This document shows positions 62,825 through 64,000 of a DNA stretch of 64,000 bases, in pieces. Source of the stretch: Porticoccus sp905181945 (GTDB lineage: Bacteria; Pseudomonadota; Gammaproteobacteria; Pseudomonadales; Porticoccaceae); the NCBI RefSeq assembly GCF_047729555.1, contig NZ_CP159825.1:248001-312000 (forward strand), in the 5' to 3' direction. Position 1 is the stretch's first letter. Each line of letters begins with the position of its first letter. Under the pieces are notes generated by a model, which did not search any database, had not been told where the DNA came from, and was given only the letters and a program-made list of their open reading frames with translations. The translations under genes were made by a program, and so were the position numbers.

Positions 62825-63649
62825 ATGAACTCCTCTTCTGAGAATGAATCCACAGAAAAAAAATTACAAGATATTAAAGAAATCACCGTAAACGGAACTG
62901 TGATTAGTCCTGCTGAGATAATTCAGGAGATGTCGCATCATTCGACGGATTCTCCGGAAGACATGATTAAAAAGTCATCTGAGGTCCTGATTACACAGTT
63001 GCTACTTGTCCAAAAAGCCCAAGAGCTCGGATTGAATAAGCGTCTTCCAAAAGATAGCGACATACCTGTCGAAGAAACTATAATTGGCAGGCTTATTGAG
63101 AAGGAAATAGCAAAGTCAGATGAAGTTTCTGAAGAGGAATGTGAGAAGTACTATGATGAACATAAAGTTGAATTTTTCACCCAAGAGATGCTGGAGTTAA
63201 AGCATATTTTGATAGGTGCTACTCCTGAGAAAAAAAATGAAAGATCTCAGGCAAAAAAATTAGCTGAATCATTAATATTAAAGTTAAAAGACTCTTTAGA
63301 TCAGTTTGATTTCTTGGTGGATGAGCATTCTAGCTGCCCTTCTAAGGAGACCGGCGGAACGTTAGGTAGAATTGGGCGAGGTCAAACTCCTCCAGAATTT
63401 GAAAAAATAGTTTTTGCTCTTAGAGAAGGCTTAGCCGACAAGCCTGTTAAGTCTAATTTCGGCTTTCATGTAGTTTACATTGATAAAAAAATACCAGCGA
63501 AACAGTTAGATTATGATCAGGTTAAAAGTGATATCGCTGATATGTTGATAGAAATTGGCCACCGCATAGAAATTTCTAAATATATTCATCAGCTAATTGA
63601 TGCGGCAGACATTCAGGGTGTTGATTTTAAAATCGGTCGTCCGGCATAA
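62825..63649 (+). CDS. Parvulin-type peptidyl-prolyl isomerase (PpiC/NifM-like), cytosolic
   Basis: 274 aa. N-terminal helical chaperone part (20-120), then a single rotamase domain (about 130-235) with LELKHILIGATPEKK, GGTLGRIGRGQTPPEFEKIVFAL and SNFGFHVVYIDKK. No signal peptide, so it should act in the cytoplasm, which resembles NifM rather than SurA or PpiD. No nitrogenase genes are in the window. Client unknown. Confidence 0.85.
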   Translation: MNSSSENESTEKKLQDIKEITVNGTVISPAEIIQEMSHHSTDSPEDMIKKSSEVLITQLLLVQKAQELGLNKRLPKDSDIPVEETIIGRLIEKEIAKSDEVSEEECEKYYDEHKVEFFTQEMLELKHILIGATPEKKNERSQAKKLAESLILKLKDSLDQFDFLVDEHSSCPSKETGGTLGRIGRGQTPPEFEKIVFALREGLADKPVKSNFGFHVVYIDKKIPAKQLDYDQVKSDIADMLIEIGHRIEISKYIHQLIDAADIQGVDFKIGRPA

Positions 63650-63705
63650 AGTAAACTAACATTTTCTTGTGCAGTCCTTAGCCCATGTCTTGGCTGCAAG
63701 TATCT

Positions 63706-64000
63706 CTACATATCACGGCCTAGAATAGCAATCTGCTGTGAGATTAATTCTTTGCTGTCCTCATTTAACTCTTCAACTCTAAATAGTATGCTTTTTTCGC
63801 TGGGAGGATATAAGGATATATCTTGGAGTGACCCATGTGATTTAGTTGGTGCATCTAGAAGTATTTCACCATCAACCGCTTGTTCTAGCATTAACTGAAG
63901 TGAATTCAAGTGCGCCTCACAATGCGATTCATTAAGGATCTGAGATCTGGAGTATTTTTGTGTGTCATTTGATATTACGCTAGCTAGCTCTAACTTTATC
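63706..64000 (-). CDS. Unidentified protein, C-terminal part (runs off the window)
   Basis: The frame is open from the window edge to a TAG at 63708-63706, about 97 residues. The visible part is acidic with no membrane helix or catalytic motif (for example LQLMLEQAVDGEILLDAPTK and ILFRVEELNEDSKELIS). A TTG at 63909 is only one internal start option; the frame clearly continues beyond the window. I do not recognise the family. Confidence 0.6.
   Translation of the reverse strand, partial: IKLELASVISNDTQKYSRSQILNESHCEAHLNSLQLMLEQAVDGEILLDAPTKSHGSLQDISLYPPSEKSILFRVEELNEDSKELISQQIAILGRDM

Overview
The window is a moderately AT-rich, densely coded stretch of a gammaproteobacterial chromosome. The order carB-greA-yhbY-rlmE-ftsH-folP-glmM-tpiA-secG-tRNA-Leu ... 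tRNA-fMet-rimP-nusA-infB-rbfA-truB-rpsO-pnp is a hallmark of that class, and mrdA-rodA-mltB-rlpA-dac-ybeD-lipB-lipA is the usual Pseudomonas/Cellvibrionales-like arrangement. The split B12-dependent ribonucleotide reductase (NrdJa/NrdJb), the glycine cleavage genes, the propionyl-CoA cluster and a single-subunit ATP sulfurylase suggest an aerobic heterotroph, probably marine. The genus cannot be fixed from the sequence. No rRNA, CRISPR array, insertion sequence, integrase or phage gene was seen.

Layout. 1-7.5 kb: housekeeping block (transcript cleavage factor, ribosome assembly, FtsH protease, folate, amino-sugar and triose metabolism, SecG, tRNA-Leu). 7.5-9.8 kb: an insert between two normally linked tRNA genes, holding a bacterial voltage-gated channel with an unusual pore filter, a small exported protein and a transglycosylase-like lipoprotein. 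9.7-18.7 kb: tRNA-fMet with its own promoter and terminator, then the nusA-infB translation operon ending in rpsO and pnp, with a long pnp leader hairpin. 18.8-27.1 kb: cell-elongation and peptidoglycan genes, then lipoate synthesis. 27.1-39.6 kb: mixed small genes (orphan ABC ATPase, porin, RlmA, Ogt, PHP phosphatase, SprT-like, GIY-YIG, YhiN-like, CoA-transferase, RimO). Three SlyD-type FKBP genes lie here, the last followed by a degenerate tandem copy. 39.6-42.9 kb: nrdJa-nrdJb behind two NrdR boxes exactly 32 bp apart. 42.9-47.9 kb: a LysR regulator divergent from gcvT-gcvP, without gcvH. 47.9-51.4 kb: hydrolase, aldehyde dehydrogenase, and an AraC-type regulator whose natural N-terminus appears to be cut off by a stop codon. 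51.6-58.8 kb: methylmalonyl-CoA mutase, propionyl-CoA carboxylase (both subunits), MeaB and methylmalonyl-CoA epimerase, a complete propionyl-CoA to succinyl-CoA route. 58.8-64 kb: ATP sulfurylase, a pseudoazurin-like copper lipoprotein, a CmoA-like methyltransferase, HMG-CoA lyase, a cytosolic parvulin and an unidentified partial gene.

Functional links. Two enzymes need cobalamin (NrdJ and the mutase) and MeaB protects the second. LipB and LipA would lipoylate the GcvH protein that is missing from the gcv locus. HMG-CoA lyase makes acetoacetate, which the CoA-transferase can activate. No clearly new multigene system was found. The items most worth checking are the channel filter, the decayed slyD array, the NrdR site pair, the pnp leader hairpin, the interrupted AraC gene and the U1-U72 initiator tRNA.
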